Source of the DNA: Acinetobacter sp. ANC 3832
GTDB taxonomy: Bacteria; Pseudomonadota; Gammaproteobacteria; Pseudomonadales; Moraxellaceae
Direction of reading: 5' to 3'
Assembly: GCF_002135415.1 (NCBI RefSeq)
Contig: NZ_NEGJ01000002.1
Span: 124,001-188,000 of the forward strand
DNA length: 64,000 nucleotides
In this document: piece after piece, positions 1 to 8,279 of the stretch
Layout: each line of letters starts with the position of its first letter
Position numbering within the stretch: position 1 is the first letter of the stretch
Position numbers and translations under genes: made by a program
The notes under the pieces: generated by a model
The model's input: only the letters and a program-made list of their open reading frames with translations
Told to the model about the DNA's origin: nothing
Database searches by the model: none

Positions 1-43
1 TTTAAGCTTCGTATTTTATAGTGAATAATATTGAAACACTTTA

Positions 44-83
44 GAAGTTTAAGCGTACTCCTCCTGCTTAAGCTTCTTTTTTT
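44..83 (+). terminator. Rho-independent terminator of a gene left of the window
   Basis: A near-perfect stem (GAAGTTTAAGC pairing with GCTTAAGCTTC) is followed by a run of seven T on the plus strand. It would end a plus-strand transcript that enters from outside the window. It lies just past the 3' end of the minus-strand crcB gene but has no T-run in that direction. Confidence 0.6.
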
Positions 84-95
84 ATGTCTAGTTTT

Positions 96-476
96 TTAAT
101 GAGTTTTTAATAAAATTTGAAAAATATAAAAGCCAATGGCTAAACAAACCACACCCATAATGACACTAGAAACAGTATAAGCAAAAGCGATTGGAAACTG
201 CCCTTGACGAATGAGTTGGAAGGTTTCCAGACCAAAACTCGAAAACGTGGTAAATCCACCTAAGATTCCAACCATTAATAATAAGCGTGCTTCATTTTGT
301 AGAACTGGATAACGTTGCGAAAAAGCAAAAAAAATACCTGCCAAGAAACATCCAAGCAGATTAATGGACCATGTTGCCCATGGGAACATGCTATGGGGTT
401 TGCTCATCAGAAAACCGGCACCATAACGTAAGCTTGCCCCAATTGCTCCACCACATGCGACCAACAACCAATTCAT
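96..476 (-). CDS. crcB: Fluoride ion channel CrcB/FluC
   Basis: This 126-residue, four-helix inner membrane protein belongs to the CrcB/FluC family, which exports fluoride as a dual-topology dimer. Family landmarks are present: GASLRYG near residue 13, the pore Asn in SINLLG (N39), and the signature GGFTTFSSF at 73-81. The length is normal for the family. The ATG is preceded by GGAGA at a good distance. I looked for a fluoride riboswitch upstream and saw none. The gene appears monocistronic. Family assignment is certain; the function is known from homologues. Confidence 0.93.
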   Translation of the reverse strand: MNWLLVACGGAIGASLRYGAGFLMSKPHSMFPWATWSINLLGCFLAGIFFAFSQRYPVLQNEARLLLMVGILGGFTTFSSFGLETFQLIRQGQFPIAFAYTVSSVIMGVVCLAIGFYIFQILLKTH

Positions 477-583
477 CTAGTACATTCTCCTCATGTGTAT
501 AAGTCTTAACTTATCCACAATGTATAACATTTATGTGCACTTCATTAAATTTGGAAGCTTCATTCTAAATAACTATGAATGGC

Positions 584-1450
584 TCATTTTTCTAGGGCTT
601 TTACGGGTTCTTCACTCAGCACATGAAAATCCAAGTTTGGAATATAAAAGCACATTGCAGGGCTATTCACATCCACTCCAAATTCCTCCAAAAGAGGACA
701 ATCTATCTCGGTAATTTTTAATGTTTGGATATCATTAAAATTAGCCATAATTTTAATATTCCCTTGCGATAATTGACGAGGATCATCCACACATTCTACC
801 CAAGCATGTTCTTGCGGTACAAGAAATTCAAAAGCTTCATTCCAATGCTGAAAAATATCACACCACTCAATCGGAATTTGCTGAGCTTTTTCACTTTGTA
901 ATTTCACCTGTAAAGAATATTTTGCATCCATTTCAATTCGAGCTTGTATTTTTAACTCCTGATCCATCCTTTGAACATCATGCTGAAAATTCGGATCATA
1001 TTGCGCAGGCATAGCATCACTGAGGAGTCGTCCACCAAATACATACAGCATTTTATCAACAACGATTTGTTCAAAAATTACCGTTTTGGACACTATGTCA
1101 TCCGCGAGATAAAAGCGCCAATTACTTTGTCTCGGTGATGGGAAAATCTTTCTAAGCGGACCTAAACAATGTAAACCAAAATGATGGTGATGATAAAACA
1201 GAATACTGAATATTGTTTTTCCATCCTTCTCCCATAATTGTATAGGTTCAGGAAAACGATTCTTAACTTTTTCGATATCCACCAGCCAAGACATATAAAC
1301 AGTATCTGTTGCCTGGCTTTCCAAACGTAAAAAAGGTGAAAATCGCATCACAAAACGACGAATTTTTAATAAAACAGATAAAGAGACGAGCCAAATCAGC
1401 AGTCGAAAATATATATTTTTATGGATAAATTTGAATGAATGACGATTCAT
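584..1450 (-). CDS. DUF2071-like protein with N-terminal hydrophobic segment
   Basis: A 288-residue protein. Residues about 15-30 form one hydrophobic stretch followed by basic residues, which could be a membrane anchor or an over-long start. From about residue 50 the pattern (VYMSWLVDIEKVKNRFPEPIQLW, read as short pieces) resembles the DUF2071/YqjF fold, in which a strand is followed by a remark about 'not exceeding' a maximum. A run of four histidines sits near residue 93. No enzymatic residues are recognisable. It stands alone between crcB and a divergent HopJ-family gene. The family call is tentative and no function should be inferred. Confidence 0.5.
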   Translation of the reverse strand: MNRHSFKFIHKNIYFRLLIWLVSLSVLLKIRRFVMRFSPFLRLESQATDTVYMSWLVDIEKVKNRFPEPIQLWEKDGKTIFSILFYHHHHFGLHCLGPLRKIFPSPRQSNWRFYLADDIVSKTVIFEQIVVDKMLYVFGGRLLSDAMPAQYDPNFQHDVQRMDQELKIQARIEMDAKYSLQVKLQSEKAQQIPIEWCDIFQHWNEAFEFLVPQEHAWVECVDDPRQLSQGNIKIMANFNDIQTLKITEIDCPLLEEFGVDVNSPAMCFYIPNLDFHVLSEEPVKALEK

Positions 1451-1603
1451 AAGACTATTAATAATAACTTTTTAATTTATATTTAAATGAAGCATGATCT
1501 TAACAAATTAAAAATTATTGAGGTGGAATAATTTGCACATTACCTGACCTTTTTCATTTTTTTAGTTATGATGCTCAAGCAATTTAAATTAGGACTAAAC
1601 CAC

Positions 1604-1936
1604 ATGGCTCTAGAATTATTAAAACAACTTCAAGCAGGCGAAGCGAAATTTGCTGATGTTATCGCATGGATTGAAGCTCGTTACAACCATACAGCAACTG
1701 CATTTAGTAATGGTGAGCAACACAATGCCGCTTCAGAAAACCAAGGCAGTGCTAAAGTCTTTTCTTTTGCCAAACTCAATGATTTAGATCAACAGCAAAC
1801 TTTAAGTTTATTTGCAGAACACTATGCCTCTGTCTTAACCACACCTGAAGCAAGCGATCATCAGAATATCCGTCAATTCATGCAAAATGGCTGGAATGGT
1901 GTGAAATTTGAAGGTACTGCTTTAACAGCAAAATAA
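1604..1936 (+). CDS. HopJ type III effector family protein
   Basis: A 110-residue protein matching the HopJ family (PF08888): LLKQLQAGEAKFADVIAWIEARYNH at the N-terminus (read as short pieces), then FSFAKL and the C-terminal region HQNIRQFMQNGW. An upstream in-frame ATG at 1568 exists, but AGGA lies 9 bases before the ATG at 1604, so I use 1604. HopJ was named from Pseudomonas syringae effector screens, but the family is widespread in free-living bacteria without type III secretion, and there is no secretion apparatus here. The role is unknown; a housekeeping function is more likely than effector activity. A bidirectional terminator follows. Confidence 0.8.
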   Translation: MALELLKQLQAGEAKFADVIAWIEARYNHTATAFSNGEQHNAASENQGSAKVFSFAKLNDLDQQQTLSLFAEHYASVLTTPEASDHQNIRQFMQNGWNGVKFEGTALTAK

Positions 1937-1952
1937 AAAATCAAAGATTAAC

Positions 1953-1980
1953 AAAAAGGAATCACGCTCGATTCCTTTTT
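1953..1980. terminator. Bidirectional terminator between HopJ-family and GFA genes
   Basis: Stem AAAAAGGAATC / GATTCCTTTTT with loop ACGCTC. It is symmetric, with A-run and T-run on either side, so it can serve both converging genes. Confidence 0.8.
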
Positions 1981-2017
1981 TATTTTAAAACGCTTATTTA
2001 CATAATCTTATCAAAGA

Positions 2018-2428
2018 TTAAGGTCGTTCAGCATATTCTGGCAATCCATCACAAATGCTGTCCCACTCTGCTTTATAAGCGGTAAAAATATGATGTGTCG
2101 GTTTCTGTTCTAGTGGTGTATCCAAAGTTCCGATACGCAAACGGTAAATATCAGGCGTTTCCGTTTTAATACTCATAATCGGTGATGCACACTCGCCACA
2201 GAAACAGCGTTCAGTCGTTTCACTAGAACGATATTTTTTCAGTAAACTTTCACCTTGTACAATTTTAAAATCTGCTTTTTGAATCGGTGCATTGGTTGCA
2301 AAAGCCGTTCCACTGGCTTTACGACAGCGTTGACAGTGACATTGAATAATTTCCCCAATTTCGCCATGAATTTCATAACGAATACCACCGCACAAACAAC
2401 TTCCTGTATATAATTTTTGCTCTGACAT
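2018..2428 (-). CDS. GFA-family zinc-binding protein (CENP-V/GFA fold)
   Basis: A 136-residue member of the GFA family (PF04828). Eight cysteines are placed as expected: C11 and C13 in CLCGG, C30, C32 and C35 in CHCQRC, and C75, C77 and C80 in CFCGEC; these form two zinc sites. The founding member was described as a glutathione-dependent formaldehyde-activating enzyme, but most family members have no proven activity, so the reaction is left open. The gene stands between a converging HopJ-family gene and a flavoprotein gene on the same strand, about 70 bases away. Confidence 0.85.
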   Translation of the reverse strand: MSEQKLYTGSCLCGGIRYEIHGEIGEIIQCHCQRCRKASGTAFATNAPIQKADFKIVQGESLLKKYRSSETTERCFCGECASPIMSIKTETPDIYRLRIGTLDTPLEQKPTHHIFTAYKAEWDSICDGLPEYAERP

Positions 2429-2497
2429 TTCATTTACTCATGAATAAAACCATAATGAAATTAACATGAGTAAATATTATCTACAAAACAATTAAGC

Positions 2498-3712
2498 TTA
2501 ATTTGTTTTGCCCGAAAGATAGTGATGGACACCCTCTCCTGCTGCACGCCCCGTTGCAAAGCATGCTGTCAGCAGATAGCCACCTGTGGGCGCATCCCAA
2601 TCCAACATTTCACCACAACAAAAAACATGAGCATTCGATTTTAACTGTAATCGTTCAGTCAACACGTCTTGCTTAACACCACCTGCACAACTAATTGCTT
2701 CTTCAATCGGACGAAAGCTTGTTAAATCAATACATAGATTTTTGATCTGTTGTGCTAATTGTTCAGGTTGATTCCAGAATGACTTATTCACCAATTCTCG
2801 AACTAAACTGGCTTTCGCTTGATCTAAACCCGCTTTACGCCATACATTTGTTGAAGATTGTTTTTTGGATGGTTGCAATTTTTGCGTTAATTGTTCAACC
2901 GTTTGATCAGGGAGTAAATCTAAGTAAAGTCGCATTACTTGTTGAGTTTTGACCAATTCACGCAAAGCACGACCTTGCTTATAAACCAAACCACTCTCTA
3001 AACCATAATGGCTAATGACAATATCCCCAACAGTTTTCTGTTGCGGATCAACCCAAGCTTCTACACGCTTTAATGGTTGTCCAAATACAGGATGCATAAA
3101 CGCAGACCAAGCGATTTTCACACCTGCATTGCTGGCTTGAAAGGGCTCTATTTCAGTAGATGCCAACCAATTTTGCCATTTACCATCACTGCCCAGCTTT
3201 GTCCATGACACAGCACCACATGCCAAAATAATCGCATCAAAATTTTGTGAATATTCTTGATTAGTGACTAGGTTTTTAATACTCAGTGTTTGCTCTGCTA
3301 AATCGGTAATTTGATGGCGATAGTGAAATTTTACGCTCTGTTCAGATAATCGTTTTAACCAAGCTCTGAGCAATGGTGCAGCTTTCATCTCCACAGGGAA
3401 AATACGCCCTGAAGTTCCAATATATGAACCGATACCTAAATCTTGCATCCACTTTTGAATCCAATTGGCATCCCACTGCTTAATCCAAGCACTTAACCAA
3501 TCCGCTTGATCATAGCGCTCAATAAACTGTTCAATCGGTTCAGCATGCGAAACATTAAGACCAGTTTTACCTGCCATCAAAAATTTACGGGCTGCTGATG
3601 GTTTTTGCTCAAAAACATGCACATCATAATCAAACTGACTGAGCACCTCTGCAGCCATTAAGCCCGCTGGGCCTGCACCAATAATCGCAATACTTTTACT
3701 TTTATTTGACAT
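2498..3712 (-). CDS. BaiN/HI0933-type FAD-dependent oxidoreductase (TIGR03862-like)
   Basis: A 404-residue flavoprotein. The N-terminal Rossmann motif IAIIGAGPAGLMAAE is followed by a basic RKFLMAGKTGLN segment, and the C-terminus has CCGEMLDWDAPTGGYLL, both typical of the HI0933/YhiN family and in particular of its PP4765-like branch. Substrate and reaction are unknown. Two in-frame ATGs lie at 3718 and 3712; the second has AGAGA at a better distance. The start overlaps the 3' end of the TrmB-like gene, so the two are translationally coupled. This arrangement suggests a shared, still unknown task. Confidence 0.85.
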   Translation of the reverse strand: MSNKSKSIAIIGAGPAGLMAAEVLSQFDYDVHVFEQKPSAARKFLMAGKTGLNVSHAEPIEQFIERYDQADWLSAWIKQWDANWIQKWMQDLGIGSYIGTSGRIFPVEMKAAPLLRAWLKRLSEQSVKFHYRHQITDLAEQTLSIKNLVTNQEYSQNFDAIILACGAVSWTKLGSDGKWQNWLASTEIEPFQASNAGVKIAWSAFMHPVFGQPLKRVEAWVDPQQKTVGDIVISHYGLESGLVYKQGRALRELVKTQQVMRLYLDLLPDQTVEQLTQKLQPSKKQSSTNVWRKAGLDQAKASLVRELVNKSFWNQPEQLAQQIKNLCIDLTSFRPIEEAISCAGGVKQDVLTERLQLKSNAHVFCCGEMLDWDAPTGGYLLTACFATGRAAGEGVHHYLSGKTN

Positions 3713-4379
3713 CAACATTCTCTAAAGATGTCTGATTTTTTGATTGATCTACAATCATGCTTTGACCTAGTAAAGGCTGAAAATCATCAAAACGCGTATT
3801 ATAATTTTCAGGCTTTGTAATAATCAATTGTTGGCACAATTCGTCACGCTCTAAATATTTAATTTCAAAATGAGTTCGAGCAGAATCTTTTGCAATGATT
3901 TGCTTTTCAAAAGGCAAATGCCAAACTTCTTTCAATTGTTGTTCTGCTTCATCAATATATTCAGGAATATTACTCGCAAGTGTAATTCTTCCATTCACTT
4001 CTAAGCGTGAAAGTAAGAACTCAAAAAAAGGCATATTCAACCAACGCTGAGCAGGATTATGTGGCTCAGGGTTTGGATATAAAATAAAGAACTGTTGCAC
4101 CTGTTGTGGATGTAAAGCATGTACAACCCAAGGTAAAGCATCGGCATGAATGGTACTTAAATTCGTTTGACCTTCGATTTGATGCTGTTTTTGCATCGCA
4201 AGGAATTTCTCACGTGTTCGTTCAACCGCAACCAAACTATGCTCAGGATTTTGCCCTGAAAATAAAAGTGCATGCTTTCCTTTTCCCGCACCAATTTCAA
4301 CACAAATCGGCTGATTTACTATCGGTTTAAACTCACGAGGCGCATGCATATGCTGTGCTTGAAATTGACGAATCGGCAT
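3702..4379 (-). CDS. TrmB-like SAM-dependent methyltransferase, divergent paralogue
   Basis: A 225-residue Rossmann methyltransferase resembling tRNA (guanine46-N7)-methyltransferase TrmB. The SAM-binding motif VEIGAGKGKHA is at residues 27-37 and the acidic VAVERTREKF lies after strand 2. The TrmB signature, normally FPDPWPKxRHxKRR, reads YPNPEPHNPAQRW at 101-113, so the catalytic Asp and the basic tRNA-binding residues are replaced. The C-terminal TKFE-like motif is also altered (THFEIKYLERDE). It may modify another substrate or be inactive. It shares an operon, with overlap, with the flavoprotein downstream and is divergent from yacG. Confidence 0.7.
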   Translation of the reverse strand: MPIRQFQAQHMHAPREFKPIVNQPICVEIGAGKGKHALLFSGQNPEHSLVAVERTREKFLAMQKQHQIEGQTNLSTIHADALPWVVHALHPQQVQQFFILYPNPEPHNPAQRWLNMPFFEFLLSRLEVNGRITLASNIPEYIDEAEQQLKEVWHLPFEKQIIAKDSARTHFEIKYLERDELCQQLIITKPENYNTRFDDFQPLLGQSMIVDQSKNQTSLENVDVK

Positions 4380-4471
4380 AATCAGATCAAACTAGTAAAA
4401 ATCAGTCTAAGTCTAACAACTCTTGCTGTATTTGCCTATTTTGCTTTTCATTCACTTAAAGGATATCCATC

Positions 4472-4651
4472 ATGCCACGTACTTTCCCATGTCCTCGTTG
4501 TGGTCAAAAATCAACTTGGGAAGGCAATGACTATAGACCTTTTTGTTCTGAGCGCTGTAAAATAATTGATTTAGGTGCTTGGGCAAGTGATGAATATGCT
4601 TTGCCAACTGAAGATGCCCCACAAGCAGATTTAGATCAATACGATGATTAA
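4472..4651 (+). CDS. yacG: DNA gyrase inhibitor YacG
   Basis: A short 59-residue reading frame beginning [11 protein letters not shown] and containing [19 protein letters not shown], which is the YacG signature. The four zinc ligands are C7, C10, C25 and C29. In E. coli YacG binds GyrB and inhibits gyrase. An AAAGGA ribosome-binding site lies about 9 bases before the ATG. The acidic C-terminal tail is short. In many gammaproteobacteria yacG sits with coaE and pilD; here it does not, which is notable but not alarming. Assignment is clear from motifs. Confidence 0.92.
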   Translation: MPRTFPCPRCGQKSTWEGNDYRPFCSERCKIIDLGAWASDEYALPTEDAPQADLDQYDD

Positions 4652-4794
4652 ACTTCAATAACCATTAAACAAAACTTACAAAATGCGAACAACTGTTTAT
4701 TAAGTGATACATTCCTGCCATATTTTTTTATTAAAGTTCCTAAGATAATAAAATGAAGTAAAAATTCTGCATTAAGAATGATGGGGTAATCGTA

Positions 4795-4974
4795 ATGAAG
4801 ACAGGTCTTAATTTACTTTTTTATAGTTTCCTCATCGCTTGTTTAGTTTTTATTGGATTTGGTTTGTATTCTCTAGATATTGCCTTAATTTCAATTTCAA
4901 TTTTATTTGCCGTTGCTGCTCTCTTAATTGGTTTAGAAAACAAACAATATTTACGTAACCCTTTCAGACACTAA
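4795..4974 (+). CDS. Small two-helix membrane protein, upstream copy of a tandem pair
   Basis: A 59-residue frame, MKTGLNLLFYSF... to NPFRH, with a GGGG ribosome-binding site before the ATG. It is mostly hydrophobic: two predicted helices (about residues 5-23 and 28-46) with a GLYSLD turn between them and a basic tail ending in NPF. It aligns over its whole length with the protein encoded at 5163-5351 (shared pattern GxYxLDxxLIxxSILFxxAxxL, then LExK and NPF). That similarity is the main reason to accept it as real. Function unknown. Confidence 0.6.
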   Translation: MKTGLNLLFYSFLIACLVFIGFGLYSLDIALISISILFAVAALLIGLENKQYLRNPFRH

Positions 4975-5162
4975 ACCTCGTATTAAAATTGATTACTCAG
5001 TTAAATTTTTAAATAGAGCGTGTTTATATCAAATTACTTTAAAACCTTAATAAAATTAATATTTTTTTACATTTAGTATAAAAAACTATCAAAACATTCA
5101 ATACAAAACACTTAATTTAGTGTTATTGTGACAAAGTCATCACTAATAAAAAGATCAAGACT

Positions 5163-5351
5163 ATGATTATGTACAGAACCTTAATATCAATAACAAGCAT
5201 TTTTTTCATACTGGGCTTTTGTTTTGCAGTACTTGGATTTTATGCTTTAGATGCGTCACTGATTATCGTTTCAATTCTATTCGTCATTGCGGGTATATTG
5301 TTTAAACTTGAAATAAAAGAATTATTACTTAACCCTTTTTTAGGAAAATAA
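5163..5351 (+). CDS. Small two-helix membrane protein, downstream copy of a tandem pair
   Basis: A 62-residue hydrophobic protein with two predicted transmembrane segments separated by GFYALDASLI and a C-terminal LLLNPFLGK. It is a paralogue of the protein at 4795-4974 (same two-helix layout, GxYxLD turn, SILF, LExK and NPF motifs). The ribosome-binding site is weak, and an alternative ATG lies two codons downstream. The 190 bases between the two copies hold no terminator, and the AT-rich part just upstream could carry a separate promoter. Function unknown. Confidence 0.6.
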   Translation: MIMYRTLISITSIFFILGFCFAVLGFYALDASLIIVSILFVIAGILFKLEIKELLLNPFLGK

Positions 5352-5392
5352 TAGTTTCTTTTATTTCTGACAGAAGTTCAAATAAAATTTAT

Positions 5393-6037
5393 TTATCCAG
5401 CTTTACTCGCAACAAAAGGATTGAATTGCTTTTCATAACCAATGCTACTCATTGGACCATGACCTGAAATAAACTGAGTTTCATCAGGAAGACTAAAACA
5501 CTCTCGTCGAATGGACTCGATGAGCTGGTCATGATTCCCTCTTGGAAAATCTGTACGACCGATTGATCCTTTAAATAGAACATCGCCTGTCCACAGAATC
5601 CCATAATTTTGATTATAAAAAATGACATGACCTGGGGTATGACCTGGTGCAAAACGTACTTCAAACTCTTCCTCGCCCAATTTAAGAATTTCACCACCCT
5701 CTAACCACTGATCCACATTAACAGGTTCAGGAATCGGAAATCCATAACGTGCTGAGACTTCTTGCAACATATCCAGCCAGAATTGATCTTCTTTGTGTGG
5801 ACCAATAACAGGGATATTCCATTCTTTAACCAATGCACCAACCGCACCTGCATGATCTAGATGCCCATGAGTTAACCACAATGCTTTGACGGTTAATCCA
5901 AGAGATTGAACTTCTTTCATTAATTTTTCAGGTTCACCACCAGCATCAATCAGAATAGCTTCTTTAGATTCAGAATCCCAAACAATGGAGCAGTTTTGTG
6001 AAAATGCAGTAACTGGAACAATTTTAACTTGCAACAT
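5393..6037 (-). CDS. MBL-fold metallo-hydrolase (glyoxalase II-like, YcbL type)
   Basis: A 214-residue metallo-beta-lactamase-fold hydrolase. The zinc motif THGHLDHAG gives H57, H59, D61 and H62; further ligands are in PGHTPGHV (about residue 133), TGDVLF with GRTDFP (about 150-163) and SGHGP (about 193). It lacks the C-terminal substrate domain of true GloB, so it fits the short YcbL-type group, whose members hydrolyse S-lactoylglutathione slowly or act on unknown thioesters. It lies 10 bases downstream of hemH on the same strand, in a likely operon. Confidence 0.88.
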   Translation of the reverse strand: MLQVKIVPVTAFSQNCSIVWDSESKEAILIDAGGEPEKLMKEVQSLGLTVKALWLTHGHLDHAGAVGALVKEWNIPVIGPHKEDQFWLDMLQEVSARYGFPIPEPVNVDQWLEGGEILKLGEEEFEVRFAPGHTPGHVIFYNQNYGILWTGDVLFKGSIGRTDFPRGNHDQLIESIRRECFSLPDETQFISGHGPMSSIGYEKQFNPFVASKAG

Positions 6038-6047
6038 ATTGCGACCC

Positions 6048-7067
6048 TCAAATCTCTTCTGAAACCAATAATGTAGCTTTTAATGCATCTAAATGAGCTT
6101 GAACTAAGCCAGATAATAATTCGATATGATCATGACGATTATTTAAAGCAGGAATATAAGCATAATGCTTTCCACCTAAACCTAAAAATAATTCTGAATT
6201 TTGAATTGCTAGTTCTTCTAGGGTTTCTAAACAGTCTGCTGAAAATGCAGGACTCAATACCTGTACAGACTCAATCCCTTGCTCAGCCCAACTTGTTAAA
6301 ACCTGATCAGTATAAGGCTTCACCCACTCTTGCTTACCAAAACGTGATTGAAAACTAATTGCCCATTGATCATGATTTAAGCCTAAAGCTTTTGCAACTT
6401 TTTGAGCTGTAATACGACAACGTTCTGCATAAGGATCACCTTTATCCGCATAGGGTTGTGGAATACCATGAAAAGACATCAGTAACTTATCGGCTTGCCC
6501 ATGGATCGTCTGATATTCAATAACACTATTAGCCAGTGATTGAATCAATAAAGGATGCTGATAATAATCACGAATAATGCTGAGGCCCGGCAAATTGCGC
6601 TGAGTTGGAATCCAACGAGCAATAGCATCATATAATGGGCCAGTAGAGGTTGCAGAATATTGCGGGAAAAGTGGTAATAAAATGATGTGATCATATTGTT
6701 GTAATGATGCATCTATAAGAACTTGATTAATCCCTGGATTACCATAGGTCATTGCAGGCACAATATTCAAATCAAATTCAGCATATTTAGACGTTAATTG
6801 CTGTCGAAGTGATTCAGCTTGTGAAAATAAGATTTCACGCATAGGGGAATCTTTAGACCACACCTTTGCATAAGCTTCAGTGACATGCTTCGGTCGAAAA
6901 GGTAATACAAAACCATAAAGAATAATCTTCCAAAGTAATTTTGGAATTTCAATCACACGCTGATCCGATAAAAATTGTGCTAAGAACCGACGTACAGCAG
7001 GTACAGTGGGCTCATCAGGTGTACCTAAATTTGCAACAATCACCAATACTTTAGGCTTTGAAGACAT
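6048..7067 (-). CDS. hemH: Ferrochelatase
   Basis: A 339-residue ferrochelatase, which inserts Fe2+ into protoporphyrin IX in the last step of haem synthesis. Family landmarks are visible: [10 protein letters not shown] at the N-terminus, [12 protein letters not shown], the catalytic-His segment [32 protein letters not shown], and [13 protein letters not shown] near the C-terminus. The length is typical. The MBL-fold hydrolase gene follows after 10 bases, so the two are probably co-transcribed. The DUF4062 gene is upstream on the same strand with an 80-base gap. Confidence 0.96.
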   Translation of the reverse strand: MSSKPKVLVIVANLGTPDEPTVPAVRRFLAQFLSDQRVIEIPKLLWKIILYGFVLPFRPKHVTEAYAKVWSKDSPMREILFSQAESLRQQLTSKYAEFDLNIVPAMTYGNPGINQVLIDASLQQYDHIILLPLFPQYSATSTGPLYDAIARWIPTQRNLPGLSIIRDYYQHPLLIQSLANSVIEYQTIHGQADKLLMSFHGIPQPYADKGDPYAERCRITAQKVAKALGLNHDQWAISFQSRFGKQEWVKPYTDQVLTSWAEQGIESVQVLSPAFSADCLETLEELAIQNSELFLGLGGKHYAYIPALNNRHDHIELLSGLVQAHLDALKATLLVSEEI

Positions 7068-7149
7068 TTCGTTTCAACCACACTGCAATATTTTCACTGC
7101 CTTACTTTATCAGAATAATCATCAATGATTCTATTCAACCTCAAATCAT

Positions 7150-8166
7150 CTACGAAATAGATGAGTGTCGCCCTGTTTGTTGTGCGCCCTCTAGTAGTTT
7201 TAAACCTTTAGAGGTAATTTGCCATAACATACGTTGACGATCATCACGTCCAACAGGAACGATCCATTCATTTTGACGCATTTGCTGTTTAATCGTATAT
7301 AAAGCACGAATATTAATTTGCGAACGTGCCACCGCATGAGCACGTGGCATGGTCACATGCGCATCAGCTAAACCACTGACATTTAAATATTCATTCAACA
7401 CTTTAGAAAAAAAGTCTTCCAAAGTCGGCTGACGAAAATCAACAGATAATACTTTTAATAATTCCGCCCATGTCATTTCACGAATGGGATTTAAGTCTTT
7501 AAAATTACCATCTTGGTATGCATGCATACGATAATCAAAACTAAACACTTCATGGAAAGTAACTTTCGGCAAAGTCAAAAATGGATCTGCTTCTTTTTTT
7601 ACTTGCTCAGGTGTAATTTGAGCCAATTTCATTTTTAAACGATCAATTTCATCCTGTAATATTTGAATGCTTTGCGGTCGTACCCACCCCGTCACAGGAT
7701 ATCGTTCTAGCATTTGTGGCATATAAGACCGAACAGCAAGTTCTAAGTCTCTCAGCGTTCGATAAGTAACAACTTGATCGACTTCTTTTTGTAGTTGATG
7801 CCTAAACTCATTAAATTTTTCTTTTAATTCAGGCTTGGTATCTTGCAGGCTTGTATCACGCGATTCTGGACTTTCATGCATGAACACGATAATCGGTTTT
7901 TGCTTGGTAACCGCATAAATATATTCCAAGTGCATATAACTTACACCTGAAACAGACTGTTCACCATATTGGCTGCCTAAAAGAAGTAAAACATAATCAC
8001 AATCATCTGTTTGACGACGTGCAAAAGCCGTACTTAATGGCGTACGTTGCTCTAGGCCCCATGAAAAGAAGCCCATACCAATCAGTGTTTGTGACACTAC
8101 CATTCTTTCTGGCAGCATCTCTTTGCCTGATGTTGTTATAAAAACTTGAAAACGTTTATCGAGCAT
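7150..8166 (-). CDS. Free-standing DUF4062-domain protein
   Basis: A 338-residue protein. Residues about 3-105 match DUF4062: RFQVFITTSGKEMLPERM, GMGFFSWGLEQ, DDCDYVLLLLGSQYGE, SYMHLEYIYAV and KPIIVFMHE. DUF4062 is a Rossmann-like domain usually fused to STAND ATPases or helicases; here it is followed by a coiled-coil-like stretch (about 170-190) and a C-terminal region with winged-helix character (ALYTIKQQMRQNEWIVPVG, WQITSKGLKLLEG). I prefer the ATG at 8166, preceded by AGG, over the one at 8187. It stands alone between hemH and murI. Function unknown. Confidence 0.75.
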   Translation of the reverse strand: MLDKRFQVFITTSGKEMLPERMVVSQTLIGMGFFSWGLEQRTPLSTAFARRQTDDCDYVLLLLGSQYGEQSVSGVSYMHLEYIYAVTKQKPIIVFMHESPESRDTSLQDTKPELKEKFNEFRHQLQKEVDQVVTYRTLRDLELAVRSYMPQMLERYPVTGWVRPQSIQILQDEIDRLKMKLAQITPEQVKKEADPFLTLPKVTFHEVFSFDYRMHAYQDGNFKDLNPIREMTWAELLKVLSVDFRQPTLEDFFSKVLNEYLNVSGLADAHVTMPRAHAVARSQINIRALYTIKQQMRQNEWIVPVGRDDRQRMLWQITSKGLKLLEGAQQTGRHSSIS

Positions 8167-8279
8167 AGGTAAACCTATTCCTTTCATATAACTTTATAAA
8201 ACCTTGCTAAAAGGATCCGAAGTTAATATGCCCTACACCAATTAAAAAAATAATATAAAACATTTATATGCTGAACTAA

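Noticed and set aside
477..583. Fluoride riboswitch upstream of crcB
   Set aside because: No match to the conserved pseudoknot core was seen in the short leader.
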